Below are positions 21,546 through 46,789 of a stretch of 64,000 bases of DNA, one piece after another (within the stretch, counting starts at the first letter, position 1; every line of letters starts with the position of its first letter). A program made the translations under genes and the position numbers. Origin of the DNA: Cristatella mucedo (Eukaryota; Bryozoa; Phylactolaemata; Cristatellidae). The notes below the pieces were generated by a model. It saw nothing but the letters and a program-made list of their open reading frames with translations. It made no database searches and had not been told where the DNA came from. The DNA lies in contig WPIO01000043.1 of NCBI GenBank assembly GCA_009760855.2, forward strand, positions 1,056,001 through 1,120,000, in the 5' to 3' direction.

Positions 21546-24500
21546 ATGCTGGCAGAGCCAAATTTGTGTTTTATGTGCTAACTCTTGCTATAATTGTGCA
21601 AATGGCTGAAGTCTTACATGCAGAACAAATTATTCAACACATATAATGTGGCAATTGACCAATATTGATAAATTATAGATTGCTACGGACTTATTTTATT
21701 AAATGAGATACCAGAGTTCATATAAATTCTTTCTTTGGTACTGTGTGTTTTTTCTAATAATCTAGGCCTACAATTAACAGAGAATAGTGGTTATTTCACG
21801 AAAATTTCACTTCTGCGTTAAGGGAATTGTATTTAAATTCTGTTATTTTTTTCTTTTAGGCTCGATGCGGATGTCAGAATCGCACATTCATCAGGTGCTT
21901 ACTGTGCCGCTTTAGGCAGACGTAGCACTAAAGTGTGCATGCCCGTAGAAGTGCAACAATACAGGTCCCTTAAACCAGCATTTCAGAATACTTTATGAAA
22001 GAGTAAGAGAATTTAGAATAGCCACTTTTGATAGACATGGCATTAAGAGGTTGCTTGCACCAAGCAGATGCATTGGGCTACGTGAGTGGACTCTTGATCA
22101 AGATAACAGCAAAACAAAATACTCAACGAAAGTGTCTGTGAAGATGTGAGAAGCCTTTAAAGCATGCTTCGGTAAGCCTATCAGGGATCAAAACAAGCTC
22201 TGAGCATTTCAGTTCACATGCGAGCTCTGTGCGAGAATTCGTGAAGGTAAGTTGAACACTCACTTCTGGCTAGATGAAATCTATTGTCCAATATTAAACA
22301 TCGCTTTCGATGCAATTTTTTAATTTATCTAATCGGAGCACGTTTACTGGTCGGTGCTGGAGAGAAAAGCGATCCACGAATTCTGCTATCATAAGAAATC
22401 GGGCGAGAATCAACTGAGCACACAAGCAAATACCACTTCTTTATATTGAACCCCTGAAAACATCAAACTGGCAAGAGCACGCCCTCCAGAGAGAAGGCAA
22501 ATAAGCGTATATATATAATATATATAAGCGTATAATAAGTCAATAAGCGCGAGAGCAGCGAGACAGACAGCTTGGAGGAAATGGAAAATCAAGATTACAA
22601 TTTTGAAAAACCACTATTTTCTAAACACGAAAACATTAACACATCTGATAAACATCTTGCTCATATCAAGTCCATGGCAGACTTTCAGGTATAAAGGCAC
22701 AAGGAGTCAAACTTAATGAAAGTGGTAGATCGTAGAGAGCACCGCCACCTTCTTTCCGACTTCTTTCATTGCCAAGATAGGCTATGCCTATGTATAGCTG
22801 TTGCCAATCTATTCGCGGCTTGAAGAACCACGTGTAGCCCGAGCGTATAGGGTACTCTAAATATCGATACGATGTAATGAGAATTTGGAGCATAACCAAG
22901 CAGAACCCGTAACAGAAAACGTGGCTACTGTGTGGGTTGCTACCTTCAGGCCTAAACCCTAACGAAGATTACGACCAATTGTACTGGATCTGTCGAAATT
23001 AATTCAAGTGCACAAAAATACGAGAACGTGTATGCATAAAAAGACTATGCTACACTCCCATCTGTATTACTGCACTGTTAGATTCCGTCCTATCATCAGC
23101 AAAGTTCCTTGCTGTTTTCAAAACACCAATTTCCCTTTTGCAACAAAGGCAGTCCAACAAGAATCGCGATTTTAGTTTCAACGTGCAAAGTAAAGCAAGT
23201 AGGCATACTTTTTTAAGCGTGGTTGAATTTAACAACTCATCAATCGATATTTCCTGTAATTTCCCTAGGAAACTTACTGTCTTCTAAGCATTCCAGCTGT
23301 AGATTCTATTTGCTACCATAGTGCTCTGCCTAATTTGCAAGCGGGACCTTCCACCTTCATCTGGTCGTCTTATGGTTGACGTCGTCCAACAGTAGTTGTG
23401 TTTATACGACATAAGCCAAAAACTCATTTCTGTGGCTTAGGCATACGACGTAGACCACAAAGCCCATTTGTTTTCGGTAACTCAAGTGTTGCCTTAAAAA
23501 CAAGGTAGAGCTCATTTAAGACCACGCCCTCTTGCACTACCTAGCCCCGTTCTTTGACAACCAAGCGCTGCACTTCCACTTATAGGCATTGGTCTCGTTA
23601 CAGCGGAAAATTATATTTGGTAAACTAAAATTAAAAATGAAAGTGTATTGAAGATAACTCTATTAACTGCTTCTAATGACTAGATCATGGTCAGACCTAA
23701 AATTCTCACAGTCAAGCCTGAAATTTGCACGGCGAATCTTTTGAGGTTTTGGTTAGCTTAAGGGAGTCTCCACACCTCCATCGCTGCTTGCAATGACAAC
23801 TCGTCCTTGAGATCATTTTATGGGAAATCAGAAGTATGGGACTTGACAAACCTTTTTCTAAATCCTTTAGGGTATGCCGAAAGTGTTTACCGTGCAAAAG
23901 TGTACACACATTTTTCGGCATTATCCGTAGAATATTACACATGTTTAGCATGAGGTGAAATGTCACTGCAGTGCATAACTACCAACGGGCTTTTTTTGTT
24001 ATGCAGAAATGAATCTCCCCTATACTGCTTCAGCCCTATCAGCCATTCGGCCGTCCAAGGTACAATCTACATCAATGGAAATTCCTTGTGCCGTCTAGCA
24101 TTCTTTCTCATAGTTGTTCAATTACATTGACTCAGCAAGAAAGTGAAACGTGAACTGCAATCATTACCTCAGATGCTGATGGTGACTCAGCTAGGGCCCT
24201 GGCCGAGTCACCATCTACATAACTTTTAGCCTGAAGTCTACTTATGTGACTGGCTGCTGTTTAGAAATCCCATGAAGTCATTTTGACCTGACATAGAGGC
24301 CTCTAAATTTCAGGGCTTATGCTAAAGCTTAAGTGACTTTCCACGCAATTTGAAGTTTCGTTGCATTTATTTAATTAAAGGACGATTTACCAAGGTACAC
24401 ACGCAATTATGTTTGACGCTAATTCCTCAGGAATTCCACGATTAAATCTATCCTGCTCGATGCTTAAATACTTTCTTATCATAATCACTTTCAAGCCTCA

Positions 24501-25614
24501 GTATAGAAACCTGAGTAAAGCATTCCAACACTTCTTTTTGCAAAGTCTACGAAAAATCAAGAGGTCTGTCTCATAACCAATGTGTACTGAACAGTATAGG
24601 TGAACTACGATTTCTCACTGGCTCAGCAAGCATGGCTAGATAATAGGCCTGTACAATTTGCCGCTGTTTCATCTTTGCGGCGGACTATACTTCCGGGTGT
24701 GCAGATTGACTCTAATGCTAATCATTCTTTGGCATAACACCCTAAAGGAGCTTAATCTCTATTCAGTGGTTTTTCTTTTCGAATGATGGGCGTTAAAACT
24801 CATCTGCTGCTCTAAAAATCAGTCTGTTAAACTAACAAATATTTTTGAAAGGTTGCCCAAAAATAATTTAATGACGCAAAAGAAAGAATTTCCGAGTCCT
24901 CGGATGAAAACGACGCTCGCGTTACATGCAACTCAAATGTCACAAGTAGGGAATGCAGATCCACAAATATCCGGAGGAATTTTCGCTACAGTTTCGCTGT
25001 TTATCAGAGAGTCTCACTGGCATCAAGTCGTCTCTGAGACACTGCTGCCGAGGTTTAAGTAACCTCAGCAAAAGCGGAAGCAAAATACCACGCCTCAGTA
25101 GGTTAACGTAAGCAATCTTTTAACTATTCCGCCGTGTGAACTTAAATCCACTCTGCCGCGATGCCAAGTTTGTTTCAGTTCAATGACCGCGGCACGCGTG
25201 CTGATATATGCGGAAGATGGCTTAGATTGCAAGCTCATGCTACAATGTTCTCCCGAATACATGCGCCACCTACCAAGTCGCTTGTGGCTGGTCCATTAAA
25301 TTAAACGCGTATGCAGGTTTGACCGCATTGTGTGTGCTTCACTATTTTAGCACATGTTCGACGCAGCAGCACTCAGGTAAATTTTTTTGCGGAATGCTGA
25401 TTAGCCACTGGTCTTACTCCAATTAAACGAGCTTTTGGTCTATGAGTAATTGACTGGGCTGCTTAATGTTGGATGAACCCTAGCCACAACGATAAATCTT
25501 TCCATGGGCCATGATATATTTATTTTGTAACCATGATTGAAAGACTTACGTCTGTAAGAATGGGATTGGTCTTGAAGGCCGGAACGTTGCAGGCAGTACT
25601 GCCACGATCTTTGA
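21546..25614. other. 4 kb with no recognised feature
   Basis: AT-rich sequence with only short open frames. I recognise no exon, RNA gene or transposon family. The short 22505-22530 stretch is TATA-rich. Confidence 0.4.
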
Positions 25615-26130
25615 TATAATGATGTGTAATGTATCTCCGTCAGTAACTCCACAAAGTCATGAAGACCATTTGGGTGTTACGCAGGAGAGTTTCGTATAGC
25701 GCACTCACAGCCTAAGCGGCTTTCGGTACGCATTCGGTAGCCAACAGACTTCGTCTCACGCAACAAAGAGAAAGTGGGAAGCGTAGCAGAGTTAGGAGAG
25801 CAGTTGAGGTAGTGAGTAGCATAGAAGTAGCAGTTCAGGACCGCTGAAAAGGATGTGCCACAGTCGGCAGTAGTAGAGTAGTTGTCGGTGCGTAAGAATT
25901 GTGGAAGCGAGTTCCACAGTCTACGACCTGCAGAGCTAAAGCTTCTGTCGCCAACTGTCTTTAAGTGGAGGAATGGGACAGCTAATTTATTGTCCACACA
26001 GGACCTGAGGGCGCGAACAGGCTGAAACTGATGCAACAGTTCAGCTAGGTACGAAGGAGCCAAGCCGTGGCGGGCCTTGCGGGTCAGCGTAAGAACTTTG
26101 CTCTGTAATAGGCACAAAAGACCGTATTCC
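25615..26130 (-). mobile_element. LINE family 2 C-terminal fragment with 3' end
   Basis: Minus-strand copy. The 3' end at 25620-25660 shows the TACAT-type tail and GGAGTTACTGACGGAG. A frame at 25677-26117 keeps LTRKARHGLAPSYLAELLHQ, LRSCVDNKLAVPF, VGDRSFSSAG, LWNSLPQFLRTDNYS and ATHYLNCSP, ending in RNSPA. This is the best preserved end of family 2. Confidence 0.93.
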
Positions 26131-26744
26131 TTTGAAGCTGGTGGTAATAATGCTTTCAGCGATTAGCAAATTGACATGGCAAAAAATTGACTTACCGGAT
26201 ACTGCTGCTAGCGAAAATATACCTACATTAAATTTCTTCCGCGAAAACACACTACACTAAGACTACTACTCCTGCAGATTCACATGGGCAAGGAAGCAAC
26301 GGAACTCTCCGCGAGGACTTCAAACCATTTTTCACTTAACCGATTGATCTCGGTTATGCAGCTGATGATGTTTTGACACGATCTCTAAGAATGAGAAATC
26401 TAAACACCACCGATATCCAAACACTTACAGTCTATTACTGCATTTATTATTGTCCCACCACTATCAAATTCAATAGAATATAGCTTTCTCTTGAAATAGT
26501 GTTTTTATTCAGCAGCTTCGCTGCCCGAAAATTTATGTAAACGCACATACAGAAATAAAATAAAACTTCAGAAATTGCTTAAATGTTGGTTTTCTCAAAA
26601 GTGAAAAACCTTCGCTTGCTCTGTGTCGGTAGGTTGTTTATAGCCCCAAATTTAGGTATCAAAATGCGATGCTTGGCATTAGGTTTTTAGGTACTCACTC
26701 ATCTAAAGGAAATCATGAAAATAATGATACTGAGAAAATAAGCT
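26131..26744. other. no recognised feature
   Basis: Nothing recognised. Confidence 0.45.
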
Positions 26745-26927
26745 TTGCGCATGCTAACTTGCATTCTGGCCCTGTGTGTGTTACCCCTAACCATGTTATT
26801 CTTGTTGTTTATTGAGCATGCTACCACTAACCGCTGGATCGTGCTTCATTTGCAGCAATTGTAAAGTGCCTACAAAGAGATAGAGTTCTCTGAGAGCGCT
26901 TTTTAAAATAGATTATTATTATTATTA
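26745..26927 (+). mobile_element. LINE family 1 3' UTR and tail
   Basis: Starts in the CATGCTAACTTGCATTCTGG region, passes ACCATGTTATTC and GTTTATTGAGCATG, then GTAAAGTGCC...GAGAGCGCTTT and (ATT)n. No coding part. Confidence 0.88.
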
Positions 26928-27899
26928 ATTTAGGGGCGTAGCGTCTTAACCGCGTTGCAAAATCAGCGCTAGTTATATCCGAAACGCTCTGAGCTATGAA
27001 AGTACGGCTAACGATTTGTCGGTGCTGCATAAGCGTATAAGCACGTAAGCGCAAGTCATAAGCGTATACAGATGTAGGCGGAACACAGCAGCAATGCCAG
27101 GCTCCTTTTTCTTATAATATTAAGTTCATATCCCTTGGGCACTCAATTTATTACATGACAATGGGGTTACACAAGTTCAACAGTGGCTTCGACAAGTAAC
27201 GACACAAGTAAGGCTCAATGATGTCGAGAAAAACTCAGCTGAAATACAAGGGCCAGTACGCGCAACTCCTCAACAAATACGGAGCGGAAACAGCTAAAGG
27301 TGCTACACGAGCCAGATTTGGATTGATATTTATTATTTGCGGTACCAGAATATAGTGTCAATGAAAATAACAGCGATGATCGATGACTTAGGCATCATAT
27401 AAGCCCCAGCCTGTTGATAGGCACTAAAGTTATGCTCCATGAGATGCACCTTTGATCTGTAATTTAAAATTTCGTTACGAAACAAAATTAATCATGAGCA
27501 ATTGTCCATATGTACAGTTGAACAGTGAATTAGCGTATTCATTTTTTAAATATCTCTCTGCAGTTTAGGAAAGCATCTAAGCAATCTGCGCCGGTATTAC
27601 CACGGTGGATTTACAGTGGAATTTTGAATACTCAATTCGAGCACTGAGCGACTTCTCGAAGAGTGTATTAGCTATCTGCATATTTTACGACTAACATATC
27701 GCGTAATTTTATCGCGACTTACTAATAACAAGCCTCTTGATGGCTTGAAATTATTACAGAAGAAGTAATGGTAAGATAAGTATATAGCATTTACAAAATT
27801 AAACGACTTACTAGGCCTTTTAGATTTGAAGGACAGGAAGGATTCACACTTGCAATAGGCTTGATAGGTTAGTTAGTTACATAGTTAGCCCGTTAACGT
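26928..27899. other. no recognised feature
   Basis: No gene or repeat family recognised. Confidence 0.4.
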
Positions 27900-28062
27900 C
27901 AAACTTATATTGTTGCCCTGTTCGGTCCAGGGAACCAGAGGCTAACCTTTAACAAACGAGGTCATTGGCTCGAGCTCGGTGGCACGTGTGAAGCATCTGG
28001 ATAAAGATTGGGTTCTCTGCGAGGGCTATACAAATGAATTATAATTCTTTAATGATATCTGC
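27900..28062 (+). mobile_element. SINE type B, diverged
   Basis: A B-box-like CATTGGCTCGAGCTC is followed by GTGTGAAGCATCTGGATAAAG, TTGGGTTCTCTGCGAGGGC and AATTATAATT, the stem-loop and tail order of type B SINEs. The head is diverged, so its left edge is approximate. Confidence 0.55.
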
Positions 28063-30378
28063 AGGTGTGCTTGATAGGATGCTTACAATAATCCGAAGAG
28101 AGTAAAGCAATGATGCAAGTTAATATAGGTGATTAATTTGAGAACTTTCATACGTAGCTGCAGCTGTAGCATGCAGTATGCAGAATTACGCAGGACTGTG
28201 AACCTATAAAGGTTTATGAATGGTTAGCGATGGCAATCAACCAGCTTGCACTTTCTCCTCTAAACCCCCTTCGGTACAACCGGAAGTTACTGCTAGCGCT
28301 TCCTAGTTGGGTTGGCTGATTTGAAAGCTGCAGAGCGCAACCAATCAGAAATAATGCTGCGTCTAGATTTATTAAGCGGTGGACTTACATGATTACAACC
28401 TGTTCATGATTCCTCACATGGGAGGTTACTGTAAGTTAAATTTTCTTTGCCCGTAGTACGTTCTCTGTGTGTAACTCAACGTTAATTCGCTACCGGGCTC
28501 TGGCAAATACATTTAAGCAATTGAACATATATTCGCTGCCTAAAACTTATGAAATATATTTGAGAATTTTTTAATATTTTCTCCCACACAGATTTACAAA
28601 TTATCTCCATAAAGTAACAGCTCTTAGCTTGACATTCAGTAGGGCAGGCTTATCTCAAAGGTCCGTGAACACTCAAGCCACATTTCCATCGTAAATTAAA
28701 ATGTTAATGCAATTTTCAAGGGTTAAGGCTAAAGCCAGTGGCTTCGACCCGCTATTATAGACAGGAAATTTTTTTTGCAGCATTCTAATGTGTAAAAATG
28801 AGTACAGCCAGCCGACTGTACGTGTACCTATTGCAGACAACAACAAGAAAAAACAGCGAAGGGAGCCATCTAATATCATAATGCCGAAACTTAAAAGAAA
28901 CGTAGACACGACAAAGAATTGCGTAAACAGACAGATAGTGAAGAATAAGCCCAGGAAATTAGCGCTATGAAGAGGATAAAGCGGCTGAAATTAATATTCG
29001 AGCACGTCACACCTCAGGTCATGGTATTTGGTCCCTCCCAGGCAGTAGGTCGTGCTCACCAGCTAAGCACGGCTAACCATCACGTCAGCAAACACTGACG
29101 CCCTCAATGATATTCAGCACTGAAAATTCCCCCTTTTCGCAAGAATAATGTTGCGTCAACCTAGTTACTTGAAACATGTATAGCATTAGCGTGCACCAAC
29201 ACACAATGGACGATTCGAACTGACCAATGCAACTGCTACGAGGCCCAGGTGCATTTTTTTGGCTTTGTGCTGTGCCCTACTTTCGTAACGGATTTCCTCA
29301 AGTACGCTGTTTTTCATCTAATATGTAAACAATTCTTATTGCTCTCTTGCTAAAATGTAGCTGTAGATAGATTATTCCTCTCAAAATAATGTCACTCATG
29401 CTATTATGTCGCTTTTACTATAATGTGGTTGTCACTAACACTTCTTGTAGTTAATTTGAGCTGATCACGATAGTTAAATTTGCTGCATCAGGCCAGCCTA
29501 AATTTTAAGGGCTGTGCCAACTTATGATCTAGAGAAACGTTACGTGGACATTACAGTGCAAGCAATTTCTTTCCCTCTTATAGGATAAAGGTTGACCGCG
29601 GCTATAAATGCAACAAGAGGTATTGACTCGGCAGTGCTCAACTGGACATCATTACTTGGGAATTCAATTGTAAAACTAATTTTCATGCACTGGAACCCTG
29701 GATTGATTACCCTAACAGGTGAGGGAGAACAAAATAATTATCTAACGGATGCATTTCTTGATTTTGAAGCTGACTTTTCATATTCATCTTTAATTCTTGT
29801 AGAGAATTGCCCAAGTTAGAATTCAATCTCTGAAGAATTTTCGCTCTCTCTCTCTCTCTCTCTCGTCAATCTCTAAAGCGGTCTTATTATTAAACCACAT
29901 TATAGTATCACTCCATTAACTTGCCTTAGAATGATAGAAAACTCACAGCCTGCAACTGCTGCAAAGTCCGACGGCTGATAGTACTAAAAAATGCAACACT
30001 TGTGACTTTTCTGTTTCTGAAATTCTCTAACCACGTGTATCTTTTGCGTTTAAACAAACGGTACGAAAATGCACACCGAGATACGGGAATTACAGTTAAC
30101 CAAGTTTCTTCTTGTTAAAGTCAGTATTTCAAGGACCTTCTCACTTTTAAACGGCCTTGGGTACCTAGAAAATAACATAAACTTTGAGCGATATATGACC
30201 GATATTCAATAAATCGCGGCCAAAAGTGGCCAAACTTTTGGAGATTTTGAAGCTGATTGGCTTAAATGTGTGTATGATCCAAAAGTAATTTTTCAGATTA
30301 TCAGTCATATAAATGAGATGCTGCTAAAAATTCAAAATCAACAGTAAGTACCTGTTTTCGGCGGCTTTCTTGCAGTCC
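28063..30378. other. no recognised gene; CT run at 29844-29864
   Basis: Downstream flank of the CUB/MAM gene. It holds a short (CT)n run and otherwise no feature I can name. Confidence 0.4.
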
Positions 30379-42432
<12,054 letters not shown>

Positions 42433-43059
42433 CTAAAAAAGAGCATTTATTTTGCATAACTTGACCGCCACTATTGGAATAAGGCATGTGCACTAAGCAA
42501 GACAATGACTGCCGAGATAATATATCTTACTCAAGCTTCGTGAATTGTTATGGTTTGCAACCGGTCGTATGCTAATCCGTGGTTATGCAGCACAAAGGCC
42601 AAGCAAATGCAGCGGGCAACTGTTCATGCTGTAGTTGTGCTCCTCCCCCCCCCCGCACCGGATTCACAAGCTCCGCCCTGCCAATGGGCGCGAAGCTTGT
42701 GCGGGCGTGACTCGCTGCTGCCGCGCTGGTCATGTGTTCCTTACAGTGCTGAAACCGACTGCACTTTTAAGCTATGCGCCAGGCTGTGCGGACGCTATCC
42801 TATCCTCATATCCTAGTGCTCTAGAGCCGTCTACGTGACGTCTACGACTTCGCCAGAATTAATTACTATCTAAAAATCACCCCGTCTGCGCCATATCGTT
42901 CGATACAGCCGCCGTCCTTCTGACAGTCCGCACGAGGCGGCCATGTTCATCATTCTTTATCCCACCGTCGTCCACTCGTGCCCACACAAAAGTCCTAACT
43001 CCGCCCCGAGCAAAGCGTCCATAGCCTTCTGTGGCTTCTCTACATACCCTTTTATATAT

Positions 43060-43092
<33 letters not shown>

Positions 43093-43174
43093 CAGAAAAT
43101 AAGAGTAAAAAATAACACTGCAGTTTTATATTTCGCATGCAGATAACTAAATAACACTATAGGTAGTTTATTGC
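42433..43174. other. upstream of the first CUB exon; no exon recognised
   Basis: It should contain or lead to the missing 5' exon of the CUB/MAM gene (which must end in phase 1), but none was recognised. A C run lies at 42646-42655 and a (TA)n run at 43067-43092. Confidence 0.45.
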
Positions 43175-43708
43175 ATTGACTTCAAGGTTTTGTCGCTCAC
43201 TTTTAGGTCTCTTCATTCTATGGCTCCAGCCTATCTTTCAGATATACTACCCCATCAGGCAAAGCATCGTACCACTCGCTTTTCGGAATCCAACAGTCTA
43301 GAAATACCTCGTACAAACCTTAAATCCTTTGGAGACCGTGCATTTAGCTCGTATGCTCCCACAGCCTGGAACTCCCTCCCGACCTGCATCAGAACATCCC
43401 CTGACCTGACCACATTTAAAAGTAACTTAAAAACATACCTATTTAGGACAGCATTTAGTGGGTCCTTGTGATTCGTCCTCGATGTGCTTATGCGTGCTGA
43501 CACTGTTCATGCTGCCACTAACCACATTTGCATGCTGACCCAGTGCATGTAACCCCTAACCATGTTATTCATTTTGTTTGTTTTTCAAGCATGATTTTAC
43601 TTACTATTTTATTGCGTATCACTTTGCAGCAAATGTAAAGCGCCTAGAAAGAGATTAAGTTCTCTGAGGGCGCTTTATCAAGTGCAATATTATTATTATT
43701 ATTAAACA
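43175..43708 (+). mobile_element. LINE family 1 C-terminal fragment (left palindrome arm)
   Basis: Begins at the IDFKVLSLTF region, keeps an open frame of about 93 codons (43190-43471) with the variant MAPAYLSDILPHQAK and YAPTAWNSLPTCIRTS, then the 3' UTR, stem-loop AAAGCGCC...GGGCGCTTT and (ATT)n. Confidence 0.95.
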
Positions 43709-43886
43709 CCTCTCCGGCAGTGATGTGTTCCAAATTGGGAGACACTTTTGCAGGCTCGACGGAATAGCTTTTGCTTCGCTCAGAAAAGCTTTAAAAAACC
43801 TATTCTTATCAAAACCATCTTGATCCATGCAAATAATACTTCGTGTTCGTATGCATGCTAAAATTTTGCTTGGAATTGTTTTCAAA
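43709..43886 (-). other. ~175-bp segment between LINE tails (left copy)
   Basis: This non-LINE segment separates two LINE-type tails. On the minus strand it is open (IPSKILACIRTRSIICMDQD, FKAFLSEAKAIPSSLQ). The same protein frame is present in inverse at 43943-44130. It could be flanking DNA carried along by LINE read-through (3' transduction) or part of an unrecognised LINE end. No family was recognised. Confidence 0.6.
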
Positions 43887-43941
43887 GTTTTTTATCAAGT
43901 GCAATATTATTATTATTATTATACTAAACAACACACACCAA

Positions 43942-44128
43942 TTTGAAAACAATTCCAAGCAAAATTTTAGCATGCATACGAACACGAAGTATTATTTGCA
44001 TGGATCAAGATGGTTTTGATAAGAATAGGTTTTTTAAAGCTTTTCTGAGCGAAGCAAAAGCTATTCCGTCGAGCCTGCAAAAGTGTCTCCCAATTTGGAA
44101 CACATCACTGCCGGAGAGGTGTTTAATA
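43942..44128 (+). other. ~175-bp segment (right copy)
   Basis: Inverse copy of 43709-43886. The 60-odd codons readable from both copies are identical, including FKAFLSEAKAIPSSLQKC and LPIWNTSLPERC. It joins directly to the (ATT)n tail of the right-hand LINE. Confidence 0.6.
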
Positions 44129-46386
44129 ATAATAATAATAATAATAATATTGCACTTGATAAAGCGCCCTCAGAGAACTTAATCTCTTTCTAGGCGCTTT
44201 ACATTTGCTGCAAAGTGATACGCAATAGAATAGTAAGTAAAATCATGCTTGAAAAACAAACAAAATGAATAACATGGTTAGGGGTTACATGCACAAGGTC
44301 AGCATGCAAATGTGGTTAGTGGCAGCATGAACAGTGTCAGCACGCATAAGCACATCGAGGACGAATCACAAGGACCCACTAAATGCTGTCCTAAATAGGT
44401 ATGTTTTTAAGTTTCTTTTAAATGTGGTCAGGTCAGGGGATGTTCTGATGCAGGTCGGGAGGGAGTTCCAGGCTGTGGGAGCATACGAGCTAAATGCACG
44501 GTCTCCAAAGGATTTAAGGTTTGTACGAGGTATTTCTAGACTGTTGGATTCCGAAAAGCGAGTGGTACGATGCTTTGCCTGATGGGGTAGTATATCTGAA
44601 AGGTAGGCTGGAGCCATAGAATGAAGAGACCTAAAAGTGAGCGACAAAACCTTGAAGTCAATCCGTTGCTTGACTGGTAGCCAGTGCAGGTCGGCGAGAA
44701 GTGGAGTAATGTGGCAACTGCGACGCTCACGACAGACAAGCCTAGCTGCAGAGTTTTTGCACCAGCTGCAATCGCCTGATCGCACATGCTGGTAGGCCAG
44801 TAAGCAGTGAGTTGCAGAAGTCGAGACGAGATGTCACGAATGCATGGACCAACTTGGACGTGGTATCCTTATCTAAACAAGCCCTAATTTTAGCAATGTT
44901 ATGAAGCTGAAAATAGGCTGATTTGACTGTGGAGCTGATGTGGTCGTCTAACGAGAGGTCGCTTTGGAATATGACACCTAGATTTCGAGCTGATGCAACT
45001 GGAGATATGCTGGCAGAGCCAATTTTGAAAGTCAGCCTTTCCAATTTCTGAATAACACTAGGTTTGCCCATAACTAGTAAGTTAGTTTATCATCGTTTAG
45101 TTTTAGAAAATTTGCTGCCATCCATGATCGGATGTCATCAATGCATGCAGCAAGTGAGTTGAGAGAATTTGAGGTGCTCGAAGGCTGGGAGGGATCAAAG
45201 CAAAGGTACAACTGAGTGTCATCCGCATAGAAGTGAAAGCCTAGATTGTGCTTGGCAATCACATCAGCGAGAGGGAGAGTATAAACGGTGAAAAGGACCG
45301 GACCTAGCACAGAGCCCTGAGTTACTCCATATTTTAGAGGTACTTCAGATGATCTTTGTCCATTCACGTCAACACTCTGGAGTCTCCCACTGAGATAGGA
45401 CCTGAACCACTGCAGAGCAGTGCCAGTGATGCCCAGGCGAGATGAGAGGCGCTCTAGAAGTACTTTGTGATCGATGGTATCAAAAGCTGCCGAAAGATCG
45501 AGCAAAAAAACAAGAAGAGACACTCTACCCATGTCTGCATTCCTAAGTAGGTCGTTGTATACCCGAAGCAATGCTGACTCTGTGGAGTGATTAGCTCTAA
45601 ACCCAGACTAGAACTTACTAGCAAGGTGTGAGGTTTCGATATACGAGTTCAGCTGGTCTGCCACGACCTGTTCCAGTGTCTTTGATAGGAATGGTAGAAG
45701 GGAGACTGGGCGGTAGTTGCTTAAGTTCTCTTGGTCTAGCGTAGCTTTCTTGAGAAGTGGCCTGACTACAGCTTTTTTTGAAAGGTGCTGGGACCTGACC
45801 TGAGGCTAATGACATATTAATGATGTTGGTTATGCATGGCAGCAGCAGATCAATGCAACGTAGGAGCAGGACAGTGGGAATAGGGTCCAGTGGACTTGTT
45901 GTCTTCTTTGATTGAGATACGAGCTTTAGGACTACATCACTAGTGACCTGTTTAAATGCAGACATTGAGGCGCAGCCAGGAACCGAGGAACAGCATTCTA
46001 GTGGGAAGGTTGTCATCGCAGGGATGGATTCCCTGATTTTGTCTATCTTCTGCACAAAGAATCGAGAGAAGCGATCGGCTAGATCATCACAAGGATCATC
46101 AGGTAAGGAGCTAACCTGGGAACGGTTGAGGAGATGGTTTATTGTCGACATCAGCATTTTTGGATTGTGCATCTGTGATTCAACAATGTTTCTATAGAAG
46201 CTAGACTTAGCCTTTGCTAGGATCGATTGGTACGACCTACAGTAGTCTTCATATGCCTGTCGATGGACAGTTAGTCCGGATCTTTTGTATGCCTTTTCAA
46301 GCTTTCGTTTAGTAGACTTGGCTAGTTTAATGTCTGTGGTAAACCATAGGCCGTCTGGGCGGGGGCGCACAGTGCGCTTTGTCAAC
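44129..46386 (-). mobile_element. LINE family 1, best preserved linker-RT-C-terminal copy
   Basis: Minus strand, about 2.26 kb. From 46386 downward: the pre-RT linker (TVRPRPDGLWFTTDIKLAKS, NPKMLMSTINHLLNRS), the RT core (SPLDPIPTVLLLRCIDLLLP, LSAAFDTIDHKVLLERLSSR, GSVLGPVLFTVY, NLGFHFYADDTQLYL with the catalytic Asp pair at about 45215-45225), the C-terminal region (HWLPVKQRIDFKVLSLTF), 3' UTR, stem-loop and (ATT)n. Only a few frameshifts and stops break it (near 45610, 45075 and 44745). The endonuclease is missing through 5' truncation. It would not be active as it stands but is clearly young. Confidence 0.96.
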
Positions 46387-46789
46387 ATCGGAAGGGATAT
46401 CTCAGAGACGCACTTAAGGTAAGCCAGAAGGAAATAATTGTAATCATAATAATTCACAGTTTGCATGGCATAATAGAGAACTTGGTATATATTCAGGCCC
46501 TTTTCAAAAGGCGAATAGGAAATCAATACAGAGGGTTACATGCACGGTAGCATGCCTTACGGGCAGAGCAAGCACGTATGCACAGGGCAGTATGTTCAAG
46601 CAAATGCGGAGGGGATCGCGAAGGTTAGTATATGAGACGTCGGTCTGGTAGCATGCACTCAACATGAGCAGGTCAGTTTTTTAAATAAATCCAGAGTGAA
46701 AACAAAAACTTTTACTGGGGCCAAAAGAAAGCTGACTGCAAAAGATTTATATTTAGTTGAGACTAACGAGACACGAAGTATCCCATTCA
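46387..46789. other. no recognised feature
   Basis: Sequence beyond the truncation point of the LINE; nothing recognised. Confidence 0.45.

Larger units (their letters stand above)
43175..44662. repeat. large near-perfect palindrome
   Basis: Left arm 43175-43886 (712 bases) and right arm 43942-44662 (721 bases) are inverse copies. Reading by eye gave about five substitutions plus a 9-base difference in an ATT repeat, which accounts for the whole length difference. The 55-base spacer 43887-43941 holds another LINE-type end (TTTATCAAGTGCAATATT plus ATT). Each arm is a LINE family 1 3' part plus a ~175-base non-LINE segment. The left arm stops where its LINE copy is truncated; the right-hand LINE continues to 46386. 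Confidence 0.93.

Noticed and set aside
21860-21964. Possible plus-strand exon (acceptor TTTTTTCTTTTAG, 105 bases open)
   Set aside because: The acceptor is good but the donor GTCCCT is poor, no neighbouring exon was found and the protein is not recognisable.
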